A stretch of 64,000 bases of DNA from Acinetobacter portensis. Its GTDB lineage: Bacteria; Pseudomonadota; Gammaproteobacteria; Pseudomonadales; Moraxellaceae. The notes beneath the pieces were generated by a model, which saw nothing but the letters and a program-made list of their open reading frames with translations, did no database searches and was not told the origin of the DNA. The position numbers were made by a program, and so were the translations under genes. Below are positions 47,775-57,813 of this stretch, in pieces. Every line of letters starts with the position of its first letter. Position 1 is the stretch's first letter. The stretch is from the NCBI RefSeq assembly GCF_009372215.1, contig NZ_LWRV01000058.1, forward strand, positions 16,417 to 80,416, in the 5' to 3' direction.

Positions 47775-48269
47775 ATGAAAATTATATCTAAGTATATTTC
47801 AGTAAAACTAGATCGCATTGATAAAAGTATCATTTTTGAACTACAGAAAAATGGTCGTATTCAAAACAATGACCTAGCCAAAGAAATTGGTCTATCTCCA
47901 TCATCATGTTTACGTCGTGTGAAACTTTTAGAGGAAGCAGGTGTCATCCAGCGTTATACAACTATTGTAGATCAACATAAAATTGGTTTTAAGTTGATTT
48001 TATTCTCACGTATTTGGCTAGTAGGACAAGATGCTGAAACCATTGACACCTTTATTGAAGCAATGAAAGAGCTTCCTCAAGTTATGGAGTGCTACATTAT
48101 TTTAGGTGAATGCGATGCAATGTTAAAAGTTGTCGTGCCCGACTTAGAACACTACAGAAAATTTCAATCTATACATTTAACAAAGAAAAATGGCATTACC
48201 AGTGTAAAAACAGATTTACCAAGTCAAATTATTAAACAAAGTACACAATTGCCTTTAGATGATTTATAA
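47775..48269 (+). CDS. Lrp/AsnC-family transcriptional regulator
   Basis: 164 aa. The N-terminal helix-turn-helix reads LDRIDKSIIFELQKNGR and NDLAKEIGLSPSSCLRRVK. The C-terminal RAM/ligand domain includes VMECYIILGECDAMLKVVV. It is divergent from a LysE-type exporter 100 nt away, so it probably senses an amino acid and controls that export gene. Confidence 0.92.
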   Translation: MKIISKYISVKLDRIDKSIIFELQKNGRIQNNDLAKEIGLSPSSCLRRVKLLEEAGVIQRYTTIVDQHKIGFKLILFSRIWLVGQDAETIDTFIEAMKELPQVMECYIILGECDAMLKVVVPDLEHYRKFQSIHLTKKNGITSVKTDLPSQIIKQSTQLPLDDL

Positions 48270-48333
48270 AATTTGGCATTTAAAACAATCAATAAAGTGC
48301 TTTTATAAATCACTTTTTGAAAGAGATCTAAAA

Positions 48334-48356
48334 AAAGCATAGGCTAGCTATGCTTT
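48334..48356. terminator. Terminator between convergent genes
   Basis: AAAGCATAG and CTATGCTTT flank a 5-nt loop, with A and T-rich sides. Confidence 0.7.
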
Positions 48357-48379
48357 CTTAGTTTGAGATACATGCTCAT

Positions 48380-48751
48380 TCAAGCAGAAAGAGATTCTAA
48401 AAAATCTCGATGTACATGGCTCAAATCGATTAATTCGTATGATTTTAAATTAAAAATTTTCCAAACCTCAATAACATCTTCTTTTAAGTCTATGTTTTCA
48501 TTTGCAATAGGATGTTCTTGCCACTGTGAATCTGAAATCCATATATATGTTTGATGTGTTTTTACATTAATTGCTTGTACTTTCCCATCTGCATTAATAC
48601 CTTGAACATAAGCGCCTTCAGGTAATACTGCCTCAATTTTAGGCAAACTAATTTCAACAAAATGCTTTACTTGACGTAAGCCATATCCAGCAAAAATATC
48701 TTTTTGTGCAGAAGATAATTGATCATACTTTTCTTGAACGTCTAAAATCAT
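48380..48751 (-). CDS. Unknown soluble protein (123 aa)
   Basis: The protein begins MILDVQEKYDQLSSAQKDIF. The ATG at 48751 has AAGG 7-8 nt upstream; the frame extends to 48775 without better support. The beta-rich middle (YVQGINADGKVQAINVKTH) and helical ends give no named family. Confidence 0.7.
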   Translation of the reverse strand: MILDVQEKYDQLSSAQKDIFAGYGLRQVKHFVEISLPKIEAVLPEGAYVQGINADGKVQAINVKTHQTYIWISDSQWQEHPIANENIDLKEDVIEVWKIFNLKSYELIDLSHVHRDFLESLSA

Positions 48752-48959
48752 TTTTATACCTTGTTTTAACAACAATTATTTATCAATACATCCAGTGGAA
48801 CGAAAAAATCATCTATTTTCATGAAGCCACTTTCATTTATACACTAATCTTATACCGCAAAAATTGACTTCTTTTTATTCTACGTTAGTTCAAAAAGTCA
48901 TCTTTATGCACATCAAACATAGCATTAAAATGCTAAAAACAGCAGTTCAAAGATTACTT

Positions 48960-49910
48960 TTATTTGTTACTGCTTTTTACTTGAGCTCGAGGGTGTGCTT
49001 GATCATAAACTTGCGCCAAATGATCAAAATCGACATGCGTATATATTTGTGTTGTTGTTAAATTGCTATGTCCAAGCATTTCTTGAACGGCACGTAAATC
49101 TCCGCTATTCGACAACATATGGCTTGCAAAACAATGTCTGAGTAAATGTGGATGTAAATCTACATTCACCCCTGCTCTTTGCGCTTGAAATTTCACTCTA
49201 TTTTCAATTTGACGCGCACCTAAAGGATTTCCCTTTTGTGTGATGAAAATATTGGCTTCAGGCACAAAATCGCCATGCCATGATGGATAAATCTGCAACC
49301 ATTTCATCACTGCATCTTTTGCTTTCCCACCAAATGGAACAACACGGGTTTTATTACCTTTACCTGTAATTCTGAGTAACTGCCGATTAAAATCGACATC
49401 TTTAATTCTTAAACCTTGTACTTCTGCCAAACGTAAGCCACTTGAATAAAGCAATTCGAGTATTGCTTTATCTCTCAGCCACATTTGTTTTTGAGCATCT
49501 AGTTCAGGTTCAGGCTGATCTAATATTTGATGAATAGTTTCAATATCAATCATACCAGGTAAAGGTCGAGGCTGACGCTTTAGCTGAAAATCATCCGTTG
49601 CATTAAATTCTAAATATTGTCCTTGTTCTGCCCATTTCATAAACTGCCGAACAGATGAAAGCATGCGCTGCAAACTACTTGAGCTTAATTGATGACGTTC
49701 AACTTTATTGGCTAAATATCCACGTAAATCTGATGTTTCTATATTATTTAATTCTAATTTTTGATGTTCACAATACGTTAAAAAATCAGACACATCTCGA
49801 AAATATGCCTGTAAAGTATGTTTAGACTGACTTTGAATTTCTCGTTCTTTTAACCACATGGAGAGTAGTTGCATGGGTTGTTGTTGCACCTGAGCATCCT
49901 CCATTAACAT
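48960..49910 (-). CDS. xerC: Site-specific tyrosine recombinase XerC
   Basis: 316 aa. The N-terminal SAM-like domain (about 12-100) is followed by the catalytic domain with Arg in SSGLRLAEVQGL, Lys in TGKGNKTRVVP, the HxxR in HPHLLRHCFASH, the His in LGHSNLTTTQIY and the nucleophile Tyr in IYTHVD. With XerD it resolves chromosome dimers at dif. Its half-site type is found in the same window at 38.1-40.0 kb. The dapF terminator lies between the two genes. Confidence 0.95.
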   Translation of the reverse strand: MLMEDAQVQQQPMQLLSMWLKEREIQSQSKHTLQAYFRDVSDFLTYCEHQKLELNNIETSDLRGYLANKVERHQLSSSSLQRMLSSVRQFMKWAEQGQYLEFNATDDFQLKRQPRPLPGMIDIETIHQILDQPEPELDAQKQMWLRDKAILELLYSSGLRLAEVQGLRIKDVDFNRQLLRITGKGNKTRVVPFGGKAKDAVMKWLQIYPSWHGDFVPEANIFITQKGNPLGARQIENRVKFQAQRAGVNVDLHPHLLRHCFASHMLSNSGDLRAVQEMLGHSNLTTTQIYTHVDFDHLAQVYDQAHPRAQVKSSNK

Positions 49911-49985
49911 TCCCTTTTCTATAAAAGTCAGTGTAACAAATTTATATTTAATCTTCTTTTTTATTCTAAAAACAATTTAAATAAG

Positions 49986-50013
49986 AAAAAAGCCCCGACG
50001 AATCAGGGCTTTT
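49986..50013 (-). terminator. Terminator after dapF
   Basis: On the minus strand AAAAGCCC-TGATTCGTC-GGGGCTTTTT, with a long loop that can shorten by extra pairs. Confidence 0.7.
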
Positions 50014-50026
50014 AAAACATCTTTTA

Positions 50027-50872
50027 TTAAGATTGGAAATAGCGTAAGTCTAATCGACCCTCAAAAACAGTTGCTGTTGGACCTGTCATCCAAACAACAT
50101 CGCCTTCTTTCCATTCAATTAAAAGTTTACCACCTGCCAATTCAATTTCGACTGAACTTGCAAGCAAACCACGGCGCATCCCTGAAATAGCGGCTGCACA
50201 CGCGCCTGTACCACAAGCAAGTGTTTCACCTACACCACGTTCAAATACTCGCAAACGCGCATGTTTTTCATCAACAATTTGCATAAAGCCTGCATTTACA
50301 CGCTGAGGGAAACGCTCATGAGACTCGACTTGTGGGCCAATTCTAGCGACATCTGCTGTTAGCACGTTGGGTACAACAGTTACCGCATGCGGATTACCCA
50401 TGTTCACAACATCAATCGTTAACTTTTCATCATTTGCTAAATTAATGTCGTATAAAATTTCAGGTTCTTCCGCAATGAATGGAATTTCTTGTGGTAAGAA
50501 TTTTGGATAGCCCATGTTTACACGAACCCAGCCATTTTGACCAAGTTCAGGCTCTACTATACCTGCTTTAGTTTGAACTTTAATTTTGGTTTTATTCGTC
50601 AGTTTACGTTCATGAACAAAACGTGCAAAACAACGTACACCATTACCACATTGTTCAACTTCTGAACCATCTGCATTAAAAATACGATATTTAAAATCTG
50701 CATTTGGAACATCAGGTGGTTCAACAATTAGGAGTTGGTCGAAGCCAATACCAAAATGACGATCTGCTAAACGCTGAATAGTCAAAGTATCTAAAAATGC
50801 TTTTTGGCTAATGAGGTCAACCACCATAAAGTCATTGCCTAAACCATGCATTTTAGTAAATTCTAATAACAT
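50027..50872 (-). CDS. dapF: Diaminopimelate epimerase
   Basis: 281 aa. Both catalytic cysteines are in place: [13 protein letters not shown] near residue 75 and [16 protein letters not shown] near 220. It converts LL-DAP to meso-DAP for lysine and peptidoglycan synthesis. It follows lysA by 13 nt and lptM, the conserved lptM-lysA-dapF order. Confidence 0.97.
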   Translation of the reverse strand: MLLEFTKMHGLGNDFMVVDLISQKAFLDTLTIQRLADRHFGIGFDQLLIVEPPDVPNADFKYRIFNADGSEVEQCGNGVRCFARFVHERKLTNKTKIKVQTKAGIVEPELGQNGWVRVNMGYPKFLPQEIPFIAEEPEILYDINLANDEKLTIDVVNMGNPHAVTVVPNVLTADVARIGPQVESHERFPQRVNAGFMQIVDEKHARLRVFERGVGETLACGTGACAAAISGMRRGLLASSVEIELAGGKLLIEWKEGDVVWMTGPTATVFEGRLDLRYFQS

Positions 50873-50885
50873 CTAAAATTACTCC

Positions 50886-52130
50886 TTAAGGCAATAAACG
50901 CTCATTTTCCCATAATGATTCAATCGTTTCACGCTCACGAATTAAATGAGCTTGATCACCACTGACCATGACTTCCGCTGCACGACCACGACTATTATAG
51001 TTCGAGCTCATAACAAAACCGTAAGCACCTGCACCTAAAACAGCCAGCACATCATTTTCTTGAATCGCAAGCTTGCGCTCTTTCCCTAAGAAATCGCCAG
51101 TTTCACAAATTGCACCGACTACATCCCATTCTTTTGTTTCCACATCTGTACGAGGTGTTACTTCTTGAATGTCCATCCATGCTTCATATAAAGCAGGACG
51201 AATTAAGTCATTCATCGCTGCATCAATAATGGCAAAGTTACGGTGATTGGTTGGTTTTAATAAATCCACTTTCGTCAATAACACCCCTGCATTTGCAGAA
51301 ATGCTTCGACCAGGTTCCATATACACTTTTAAGCCTAATTTTTCTAAAGCAGGTTTAAGTGCATTTGCATATTCTTCAACTGTTGGCGGTACTTCATCTT
51401 TATAAGTCACACCTAAACCACCGCCAATATCGATGTGTTTTAGATTAATACCTAATTTTTTCAGCTCATCAATCATCACAATGACACGATCTAAAGCATC
51501 GACAAAAGGTTGAGTTTCTGTCAACTGAGAACCGATATGACAATCGATACCCACAACATCTAAATTTTCTAAAGATGCAGCATATTGGTAGGTTTCATAC
51601 ACAGTATCTGAAGGAATACCAAACTTATTTTCTTTTAAACCTGTCGAAATATAAGGATGTGTTTTTGCATCTACATCTGGGTTTACACGCAATGAAATAG
51701 GTGCTTTTTTACCTAATTCAGCAGCAACTTTTTGTATACGATCGAGTTCCGCATAAGATTCAACATTAAAACAAGCAATACCCACTTCTAATGCTTTTTT
51801 AATATCTGCTTCTGTTTTACCTAAACCTGAAAATACAATTTTAGAAGCATTGCCGCCTGCTTTTAATACGCGTGCAAGTTCGCCACCTGTCACAATATCA
51901 AAACCAGCGCCAAGCTTGGCTAATACATTCAATACCGCAATATTAGAGTTAGACTTTACCGCAAAACAAATTTGATGATCGATAAAGCTAAAAGCACGAT
52001 CCATATCTAAAAAATGCTTTTCAAATGTTCCTTTTGAATAAACATAAAGTGGTGTGCCAAATTGCTGCGCGAGCGTTTGTAATGAACATTGCTCTGCGTG
52101 CAATACCCCATTAATGCGGGTGAAACTCAT
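50886..52130 (-). CDS. lysA: Diaminopimelate decarboxylase
   Basis: 414 aa. The PLP lysine is in ICFAVKSNSNIAVL near residue 60, with HIGSQLT and IDIGGGLGVTY for cofactor phosphate binding and CETGDFLGKERKL from the partner subunit site. It makes L-lysine from meso-DAP. Middle gene of the lptM-lysA-dapF operon. Confidence 0.97.
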   Translation of the reverse strand: MSFTRINGVLHAEQCSLQTLAQQFGTPLYVYSKGTFEKHFLDMDRAFSFIDHQICFAVKSNSNIAVLNVLAKLGAGFDIVTGGELARVLKAGGNASKIVFSGLGKTEADIKKALEVGIACFNVESYAELDRIQKVAAELGKKAPISLRVNPDVDAKTHPYISTGLKENKFGIPSDTVYETYQYAASLENLDVVGIDCHIGSQLTETQPFVDALDRVIVMIDELKKLGINLKHIDIGGGLGVTYKDEVPPTVEEYANALKPALEKLGLKVYMEPGRSISANAGVLLTKVDLLKPTNHRNFAIIDAAMNDLIRPALYEAWMDIQEVTPRTDVETKEWDVVGAICETGDFLGKERKLAIQENDVLAVLGAGAYGFVMSSNYNSRGRAAEVMVSGDQAHLIRERETIESLWENERLLP

Positions 52131-52154
52131 GAATGTATCCTTGCGTTGATCGAG

Positions 52155-52385
52155 TTAAGGTGTAGTCGGTGTATCAGAACTTGATGGTGCAGCAAATTGT
52201 TGCTGTATAGGTGCTTCCACTTGTTCTTTTTTCTGTTCCGTAGAATTAGAATCTGAATAAAGTAAATATTTCGCTCGCTTATCATAATTTTGATCTTTGG
52301 CTAATTGTAATGTGCCAGATTGACCACAACCCACGAGTGCGTAACTTGTAACTAAAATACCGATGCCGCAAATGACTAAACGCAT
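52155..52385 (-). CDS. lptM: Small lipoprotein LptM (YifL-like)
   Basis: 76 aa. The signal peptide has lipobox LVGC followed by GQSGTLQL, the C-G-x-x-G-x-L pattern of LptM, which assists assembly of the LptDE lipopolysaccharide translocon. The rest is a low-complexity tail. The position directly before lysA matches the conserved gene order. The assignment rests on the lipobox motif and context. Confidence 0.85.
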   Translation of the reverse strand: MRLVICGIGILVTSYALVGCGQSGTLQLAKDQNYDKRAKYLLYSDSNSTEQKKEQVEAPIQQQFAAPSSSDTPTTP

Positions 52386-52473
52386 CTGACCACCTATCCA
52401 TTAATTTTGGTAAAGTATACCGTGATCATGTGCTTGACCAAAGTACTAAACGCAAGAGATTATCTTTAGAAAT

Positions 52474-52507
52474 AAAAAAACGCCAGTTTTAAACTGACGT
52501 TTTTTTA
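52474..52507. terminator. Terminator between lptM and cycA regions
   Basis: AAAAAAACGCCAGTTT and AAACTGACGTTTTTTT form a near-perfect stem (one G-U on the minus strand). Confidence 0.8.
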
Positions 52508-52518
52508 ATAATAATTGA

Positions 52519-53925
52519 TTATTTATGTTTTGGCTTATAAAAACCAAAGTAACCAATCGCTAATATAACCAGCCAAATTGGACTGACCATAAGGGCTTTC
52601 ATTGTGTCAGCTTCAAGTGACAATACATAAATTACGCCAACAAAGAAAATAATTACAACCCAACAAGTAAATAAACCACCCGGTAATTTAAATGTCGATT
52701 TTGCATGAAGTTCAGGGCGTGTTTTGTAATACACCATGTAACTCCAAATAATCATCAACCATACACAAATGAATAAAATTGTTGATAATGTTGTTGCAAG
52801 CGTAAATGCCAATACTGTATTTGGTACAAAATACTGTAATGCAGCGCCAAGCAATAAACACACGGTAGAGAAATACAATGCATTTGCAGGAACAGCACGT
52901 TTATTCAATTTACCAAAAGCTTTTGGACCTTGTTCTTCACGAGATAAACCAAACAACATACGGCTTGTAGAGAATACACCACTGTTCATTGAAGACATTA
53001 CAGATGACAGAACCACAAAGTTCATAATAATCGCAGCAGCAGCAATACCTGCTTGGCTGAACAAATTAACAAATGGACTAATGGTTGGATCAATTTTATT
53101 CCACGGCGTAACTGACATTACAATAACCAATGCCAATACATAGAAAATAATGATACGAATTGGAATCGAGTTCACTGCTTTTGGTAAGTTCTTTTCAGGA
53201 TCTTTCGTTTCTGCAGCCGTTGTACCTACAAGTTCAACACCCACAAATGCAAAGATTGCAATTTGGAAGCCTGCTAAGAAACCTGTTAAGCCTGTTGGGA
53301 ACATCCCGTTGTGGCTCCAAAGATGTGAAAAAGATGCAACCTGACCAGAAGTTGATGTAAAACCTGTAAAGATCATCCATCCACCAACAGCAATTAGCAC
53401 CAAAATTGCAATAATTTTCACCATTGCAAACCAGAACTCCATCTCACCGAACAATTTTACGGTCGCTAAGTTCAAGCACATAATGAATGAAATAGATGCA
53501 ATACTAATAAGTACGCCCTCTAATGGTGAGAAGGAAACCCCTCCATTAAAGAACTGTAAGTAATAAATAATGGCTGATAAGTCTGCAATACCAATGGTGA
53601 TCCAGCATAACCAATAGGTCCACCCTACAAAATAACCAGCCCAAGGACCAATTAAATCGGTTGAAAAATCAATAAAAGATTTGTACTCAAGATTTGATAA
53701 CAGCAATTCTCCCAATGCACGCATTACAAGAAAAACCATGAAACCAATAATCATGTAAATAAATAGAATGGAAGGTCCAGCTAGACTAATTGTTTTCCCT
53801 GAGCCCATGAAAAGCCCTGTTCCTATGGCTCCGCCAATCGCAATCAACTGTAAATGTCGATTTGATAAGCTTCTTTTTAAATCGCCTTCTTCTTCGGCAG
53901 GCGAATTTATTTTTTGCTCTGACAT
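52519..53925 (-). CDS. cycA: D-serine/D-alanine/glycine transporter (CycA-like)
   Basis: 468 aa with 12 spans of the amino acid permease (AAT) family. The start NRHLQLIAIGGAIGTGLFMG and the next SGKTISLAGPSILF, plus LSNLEYKSFIDF and GPWAGYFVGWTYW, follow E. coli CycA closely as I recall it. It imports D-alanine, D-serine and glycine with protons. It is divergent from a second alanine/glycine carrier gene. Confidence 0.9.
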   Translation of the reverse strand: MSEQKINSPAEEEGDLKRSLSNRHLQLIAIGGAIGTGLFMGSGKTISLAGPSILFIYMIIGFMVFLVMRALGELLLSNLEYKSFIDFSTDLIGPWAGYFVGWTYWLCWITIGIADLSAIIYYLQFFNGGVSFSPLEGVLISIASISFIMCLNLATVKLFGEMEFWFAMVKIIAILVLIAVGGWMIFTGFTSTSGQVASFSHLWSHNGMFPTGLTGFLAGFQIAIFAFVGVELVGTTAAETKDPEKNLPKAVNSIPIRIIIFYVLALVIVMSVTPWNKIDPTISPFVNLFSQAGIAAAAIIMNFVVLSSVMSSMNSGVFSTSRMLFGLSREEQGPKAFGKLNKRAVPANALYFSTVCLLLGAALQYFVPNTVLAFTLATTLSTILFICVWLMIIWSYMVYYKTRPELHAKSTFKLPGGLFTCWVVIIFFVGVIYVLSLEADTMKALMVSPIWLVILAIGYFGFYKPKHK

Positions 53926-54249
53926 TTTTTAATTCACCTTCAATGTATAACAAGCTCAAATTAACTTACTTTTTAAATAATGCAAAAGAAAACATCCTAC
54001 GATCAGTATTTCCTTATTAATCGTAAATCTTGATTTATTTTACTTATCTGCTTTTTTTAGTGATTAATACATCTATTCTGTATGTTTTTTAATAAATTTT
54101 GTTCTTGTAAAAACTCCCTTTATGTGTGAAAAATATACAAATATAGAGCAACTAATCACCACCCTATATTACATAAATTAATAAGAAAAGAAATGGCATA
54201 GCAATTGCTTAATGTAAACAACAAATAATTAGGATGAGAAAAAATATAT
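53926..54249. other. Divergent cycA/symporter intergenic region
   Basis: About 320 AT-rich bases without an ORF or clear RNA. They should hold both promoters. AGGATGAG before 54250 is the symporter's ribosome binding site. Confidence 0.5.
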
Positions 54250-55608
54250 ATGCAAAATTTACAATCAATCATGGAAACATTAAGTGGATGGGTATGGGGC
54301 CCATACATGTTAGTACTGATCGTAGGTACTGGTGTATTTTTAACTTTCCGATTACTTTTCTGGCAATTCAGAATGTTACCACTTGCGTTTAAACAAGTAT
54401 TTGGTAAACACCCTAACAATAAAGATTCAGGTGATATTTCACAGTTTGCGTCACTAATGACAGCACTTTCAGCAACCATTGGTACGGGTAATATCGCAGG
54501 TGTTGCTACCGCCTGCGTTTTAGGGGGACCTGGTGCTGTTTTCTGGATGTGGATGACTGCGCTATTTGGTATGGCTACTAAATATGGTGAAGGTGTACTT
54601 GCTGTCAAATATCGCCATAAAAATGAAAACGGCGAAATGAATGGTGGTCCAATGTATTACATCGAGCGTGGTCTTGGTACAAAATGGAAATGGCTCGCTG
54701 TATTATTTGCATTATTTGGTACGCTTGCTTCATTTGGTATTGGTAGCTCGGTTCAATCAAACACTGTAGCACTTGCTGTTGAAAACAGCATGGGGATTGA
54801 AACTTGGATTACAGGTGTTGTCATTACTGCTTTTTCAGCTTTGGTTATTTTAGGTGGGATCAAGACTATTTCTAAAGCATCCACCGTCATTGTTCCTTTA
54901 ATGGCAATTGGTTATGTTGCTGGTGGTTTAGTGATTATTCTAAATAACTTAGAACTTGTTATTCCTGCACTAAAAATGATCTTTAGCTACGCATTTACTG
55001 GTGAAGCTGCTGCTGGTGGTGCTATTGGTGCAGCAATTCGTTACGGTGTTGCACGTGGTGTATTCTCTAATGAAGCTGGTATGGGTTCTGCTCCTATTGC
55101 TGCTGCTGCTGCAAAAACGGATCACCCTGTGCGTCAAGGCTTAGTCTCTATGACAGGTACTTTCATCGACACTATTATTGTTTGTTCTATTACAGGTATT
55201 GTACTTGTAATGGGCTTCATTATGGCTGGGAATTCATTTGGCGGTGAAACAGGTGCCGTACTTACAATCAAAGCATTCGACCAATTACTACCTGGTGTTG
55301 GTGGCTGGGTTGTGACTTTCGGTATTATTTTCTTCGCTTATTCAACTATTTTAGGTTGGAGCTACTATGGCGAAAAATGCTGTACTTATCTACTAGGTGA
55401 AAAGTACGTCTTGATATATCGTATTATCTACATTGCATCTGTATTTGTTGGATGTGTGGCAACACTTGACCTTGTATGGCTATTTGCAGATACATTCAAC
55501 GGCTTAATGGCTGCACCAAACTGTATCGCATTATTATTACTTTCAGGCATTATTGCCAAGGAATCGAAAGACTTTATTGCAAAACGCAAATCTGGCGAAT
55601 TGTACTAA
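54250..55608 (+). CDS. Alanine/glycine:cation symporter (AgcS family)
   Basis: 452 aa with about 11 spans. Family segments include SATIGTGNIAGVATA, GGPMYYIERGLG and RGVFSNEAGMGSAPIAAAAA. It takes up alanine or glycine with sodium. Together with the divergent CycA-like permease it makes this a small-amino-acid uptake locus. Confidence 0.93.
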   Translation: MQNLQSIMETLSGWVWGPYMLVLIVGTGVFLTFRLLFWQFRMLPLAFKQVFGKHPNNKDSGDISQFASLMTALSATIGTGNIAGVATACVLGGPGAVFWMWMTALFGMATKYGEGVLAVKYRHKNENGEMNGGPMYYIERGLGTKWKWLAVLFALFGTLASFGIGSSVQSNTVALAVENSMGIETWITGVVITAFSALVILGGIKTISKASTVIVPLMAIGYVAGGLVIILNNLELVIPALKMIFSYAFTGEAAAGGAIGAAIRYGVARGVFSNEAGMGSAPIAAAAAKTDHPVRQGLVSMTGTFIDTIIVCSITGIVLVMGFIMAGNSFGGETGAVLTIKAFDQLLPGVGGWVVTFGIIFFAYSTILGWSYYGEKCCTYLLGEKYVLIYRIIYIASVFVGCVATLDLVWLFADTFNGLMAAPNCIALLLLSGIIAKESKDFIAKRKSGELY

Positions 55609-55631
55609 GTTTAAAAACCAATCTAAGAATT

Positions 55632-55657
55632 AAAAAAGCCACCTCAGGGTGGCTTTT
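55632..55657. terminator. Terminator after the symporter gene
   Basis: AAAGCCACC-TCAG-GGTGGCTTT, a perfect 9-bp stem with A and T tracts on both sides. Confidence 0.85.
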
Positions 55658-55677
55658 CTTTAATATCCATTTTTATT

Positions 55678-56106
55678 TTAAGATGGCGTACCGTTCCAAG
55701 TATCATCTTCAAAATCAGGTTCAAAATCAGACTCAAACCCCATTACACGTTCTGCTTCTAGCTCAATAGCAGTTTCTAAATACAAAACAAAGAAGAAAAC
55801 ACCTTCAATTTTCATCTCGCCTTGTTCATCTTCCAAATAATCACTCAAAAGTAAATATTGCTGATTCTCTAAATCAAATGGAATATCAATGTAAATATCA
55901 CCTAAATAACTGTCGACCAAGCCTTCTTCTTCAAGTCCCATACAAGAAACATAAGGAATGCTATTTTGCTCTAACCAAGTCAGTACTTTCTGGCGATTTG
56001 AATCTGGATTTTGATCATCTTTTTCATAATTTTCAAAATGTACAAAAAGCACATCACGGTTCTTTTCGCGTGAGATCGCATCAATATGTTGCAATAATTG
56101 CGGCAT
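55678..56106 (-). CDS. Unknown acidic protein (142 aa)
   Basis: From the ATG at 56106 the protein begins MPQLLQHIDAISREKNRDVL, with GGAAA 8 nt upstream. It is strongly acidic, particularly at the C-terminus (FESDFEPDFEDDTW), and soluble. It has no recognised domain. It is divergent from radA and may be conserved in Acinetobacter only; that is inference. Confidence 0.72.
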   Translation of the reverse strand: MPQLLQHIDAISREKNRDVLFVHFENYEKDDQNPDSNRQKVLTWLEQNSIPYVSCMGLEEEGLVDSYLGDIYIDIPFDLENQQYLLLSDYLEDEQGEMKIEGVFFFVLYLETAIELEAERVMGFESDFEPDFEDDTWNGTPS

Positions 56107-56293
56107 GATGTATTTCCATTTCAAAATAATGAGAGCCATATTATAGAACGCGATCACAACTTAATGTCAGATAATTCTATTCAGGCGTCAAAGCTTGTCG
56201 TAAAACGATAATTTTTCATACGAAACACTTGGTTTTGCACTACATTCACCGCTATGCTGTTCAATAATTTCGAACAATAACTTCAACATCATT

Positions 56294-57676
56294 ATGGCAA
56301 AAGCGAAAAGTGTTTATCGTTGTGAGCAATGCGGTACAGATCACCTAAAATGGGCGGGTCAATGTTCTGATTGTGGCGAATGGAATAGCTTAACCGAAGT
56401 CAGTATTGCACCAACTGTCACACATCGAGCGCAATCTAAAATAGGTGGAGGTGGCTATGCAGGTCAAGCAGCCAATGTCACGACATTAAACCAAATTACG
56501 GTTTCTCATGAATCACGCCTAGCCACAGGTATTAGCGAATTTGATCGTGTGTTGGGTGGCGGCTTGGTTACAGGTTCTGTCGTTCTGATTGGTGGTGACC
56601 CTGGCATTGGTAAATCGACTATTCTTCTACAAACTGCCACATATATGGCAGCCGCAAAAAACTCGGCTTTATATATCACAGGTGAAGAATCACTTTCTCA
56701 AGTTGCTTTACGAGCGAATCGCTTAGACCTACCTACAGATAAACTTCGAGTGATGGCAGAAACTTGTGTAGAACGTATTTGTGATGTTCTTGCTCAAGAA
56801 CGCCCTGCTGTTGCCATTCTCGATTCGATTCAAACTTTATATACAGAAAGTTTACAATCTGCGCCCGGTGGCGTATCTCAAATTCGTGAATCTGCGGCAA
56901 TTTTAACGCGCTTTGCAAAGAATAGTGGTACGGCTTTATTTATTGTCGGTCATGTAACCAAAGAAGGCTCACTAGCAGGTCCACGTGTTTTAGAACATAT
57001 GGTCGATTGTGTTTTGTATTTTGAAGGTCAATCTGACTCACGTTACCGCATGATTCGTGCCGTAAAAAACCGTTTTGGTGCAGTTAATGAACTTGGTGTT
57101 TTTGGCATGACCGATAAAGGTCTTAAAGAGGTAGCAAATCCATCTGCTATTTTCTTGAGCCGTTATGATGAAGCAATTCCCGGTTCTATTGTAATGATTA
57201 GCCGTGAAGGTACTCGCCCACTTTTGGTCGAAGTACAAGCTTTAGTTGATGATGCTCATGGTCAACCTAGACGTGTTGCACTTGGTTTAGAACAAAACCG
57301 TTTAAATATGCTACTTGCCGTTATGCATAGACATGGTGGTGTACAAACTTCTGGGCAAGATGTCTATGTAAACGTTGTTGGTGGCTTAAAAATTACTGAA
57401 ACAGGTTCTGACTTAGCGGTTCTTTTAGCATGTGCTTCAAGTTTGCGTGGCAAAGCATTACCTCAACAGCTTGCCGTTTTTGGCGAAGTTGGTCTATCTG
57501 GTGAAATTCGTCCTGTTCCAAATGGTCAAGAACGCTTAAAAGAAGCCGTAAAACACGGTTTTAAATATATTATCTTACCAAGGGGAAATGCACCGCAAAA
57601 AGCCATTCCCGGTGTTAAGGTCATTGCCGTTGCTCGCCTACATGAAGCACTAACTGAAGCCATTAATTTGGATTAA
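56294..57676 (+). CDS. radA: DNA repair protein RadA
   Basis: 460 aa. The N-terminal zinc finger is CEQCGTDHLKWAGQCSDC. Walker A is GGDPGIGKST, the RadA-specific motif KNRFG is present, and the C-terminal part is the Lon-like domain (VNVVGGLKITETGSDLAVLL). It acts in recombination branch migration and in natural transformation, alongside comEC of this window. Confidence 0.96.
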   Translation: MAKAKSVYRCEQCGTDHLKWAGQCSDCGEWNSLTEVSIAPTVTHRAQSKIGGGGYAGQAANVTTLNQITVSHESRLATGISEFDRVLGGGLVTGSVVLIGGDPGIGKSTILLQTATYMAAAKNSALYITGEESLSQVALRANRLDLPTDKLRVMAETCVERICDVLAQERPAVAILDSIQTLYTESLQSAPGGVSQIRESAAILTRFAKNSGTALFIVGHVTKEGSLAGPRVLEHMVDCVLYFEGQSDSRYRMIRAVKNRFGAVNELGVFGMTDKGLKEVANPSAIFLSRYDEAIPGSIVMISREGTRPLLVEVQALVDDAHGQPRRVALGLEQNRLNMLLAVMHRHGGVQTSGQDVYVNVVGGLKITETGSDLAVLLACASSLRGKALPQQLAVFGEVGLSGEIRPVPNGQERLKEAVKHGFKYIILPRGNAPQKAIPGVKVIAVARLHEALTEAINLD

Positions 57677-57813
57677 CTTAAATATAAGGTAAAATATTAA
57701 TTTGATTATTTTATGTTCAATCTAAAATATATTCTTCTTTTGTCATTGAAAAACATTTGAAATGACTGCATAAATAGACTGTTATTTTTTATTTTTTTTA
57801 TTAGGAAACTTTA